Assembly (NCBI GenBank): GCA_002335115.1
Contig: DDCR01000161.1
Coordinates: forward strand, 5,421 to 11,415
Source of the DNA: Oceanospirillaceae bacterium UBA2001
GTDB taxonomy: Bacteria > Pseudomonadota > Gammaproteobacteria > Pseudomonadales > Balneatricaceae
DNA length: 5,995 nucleotides
Direction of reading: 5' to 3'
In this document: positions 5,583-5,995 of the stretch, in pieces
Numbering within the stretch: the first letter of the stretch is position 1
Layout: every line of letters begins with the position of its first letter
Translations under genes and position numbers: made by a program
Notes under the pieces: model-generated
Databases searched by the model: none
Told to the model about the DNA's origin: nothing
What the model saw: only the letters and a program-made list of their open reading frames with translations

Positions 5583-5995
5583 TTAGTAATCCCAGCCTTG
5601 GGTGTGCTGTTTAATGAGTTTAGTAAATAGGTTTATTTGATCCTTGCCATCATTTAAACAAGGGATGTAGTTATAACTTTCACCCCCACTTTCCATGAAG
5701 TAGGCTCTGTTCTCCACATCAATCTCTTCAATGGTTTCCAAGCAGTCCGCACTGAATGCAGGCGCAATCACATGCACCTTTTTGATGCCTTTGGCTGGTA
5801 ACCCTTTAAGTATTTCATCCGTATAAGGCTGCAACCATTGGGCGGGTCCAAACCGACTTTGAAAGCTCGTCATGACATCGTCATCAGTTAACTGCATATG
5901 TTCTTTTACTAATCGGGTAGTAGCCCGGCAAAAACAATGATAAGGGTCACCTTTGTCTAGGTAAGCCTGGGGAATACCATGGTAGCTGAACAATG
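5583..5995 (-). CDS. hemH: Ferrochelatase, C-terminal part (5' end outside window)
   Basis: Inserts Fe2+ into protoporphyrin IX to make protoheme, the last step of heme synthesis. The leftward frame enters from the right edge; the first full codon is an internal Leu (LFSYHGIP), so about 190-220 N-terminal residues are missing. The visible 136 residues contain catalytic H5 in SYHGIPQ, TFQSRFG-like TSFQSRFGPAQWLQPYTDE (42-60), the VIAPAFSADCLETIEEI block with catalytic E86 (fragment numbering), and the family C-terminus YNYIPCLND. The His-to-Glu spacing of 81 residues is close to the 80 in the human enzyme. It ends nine base pairs from ribE, tail to tail. Its product supplies heme for oxidases such as the one encoded at the other end of the window. 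Confidence 0.96.
   Translation of the reverse strand, partial: LFSYHGIPQAYLDKGDPYHCFCRATTRLVKEHMQLTDDDVMTSFQSRFGPAQWLQPYTDEILKGLPAKGIKKVHVIAPAFSADCLETIEEIDVENRAYFMESGGESYNYIPCLNDGKDQINLFTKLIKQHTQGWDY

Overview
The window looks like chromosomal DNA from a gammaproteobacterium, probably related to Pseudomonas or the Oceanospirillales. The visible cytochrome oxidase subunits read like Pseudomonas aa3/caa3-type CtaD and CoxB. PyrD, RibE, HemH and DusC all align by memory with E. coli or Pseudomonas proteins along their length. I see no mobile element, RNA gene, CRISPR array or other sign of recent transfer. The content is mostly core metabolism, so the novelty is in the intergenic DNA and two small genes.

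Layout. Positions 1-3482 hold a leftward block: pyrD (quinone-linked dihydroorotate dehydrogenase), a 68-residue DUF2970-type membrane protein 23 bp downstream, then after a 146 bp gap coxB (oxidase subunit II with a fused cytochrome c domain) and ctaD (subunit I, cut by the left edge). The gap before coxB holds a good sigma70-type promoter (TTGCTA, 17 bp, GATAAT) whose two hexamers overlap the arms of an 11 bp inverted repeat (10 of 11 pairs). Positions 3483-3710 are non-coding and contain a degenerate direct-repeat array: seven units of exactly 11 bp, each starting with ACA. This is followed by a rightward 70-codon ORF of unknown function (3711-3923), which ends 6 bp from the convergent dusC (tRNA dihydrouridine synthase, 3930-4880). 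dusC and ribE (riboflavin synthase, 4962-5573) diverge from an 81 bp region with a symmetric AT-rich -10-like centre. ribE converges, with a 9 bp gap, on hemH (ferrochelatase), cut by the right edge.

The genes share a cofactor and respiration theme. PyrD (FMN) feeds electrons into ubiquinone, the aa3/caa3 oxidase is a terminal oxidase of the same chain and needs heme a and heme c, HemH makes protoheme, RibE makes riboflavin (precursor of FMN), and DusC is an FMN enzyme. Whether they are co-regulated is not shown by the sequence.

No clearly new multi-gene system is visible. The best candidates for something undescribed are the 11 bp-phased array at 3585-3661, the operator-like inverted repeat on the coxB promoter at 2155-2185, and the orphan small ORF at 3711-3923.
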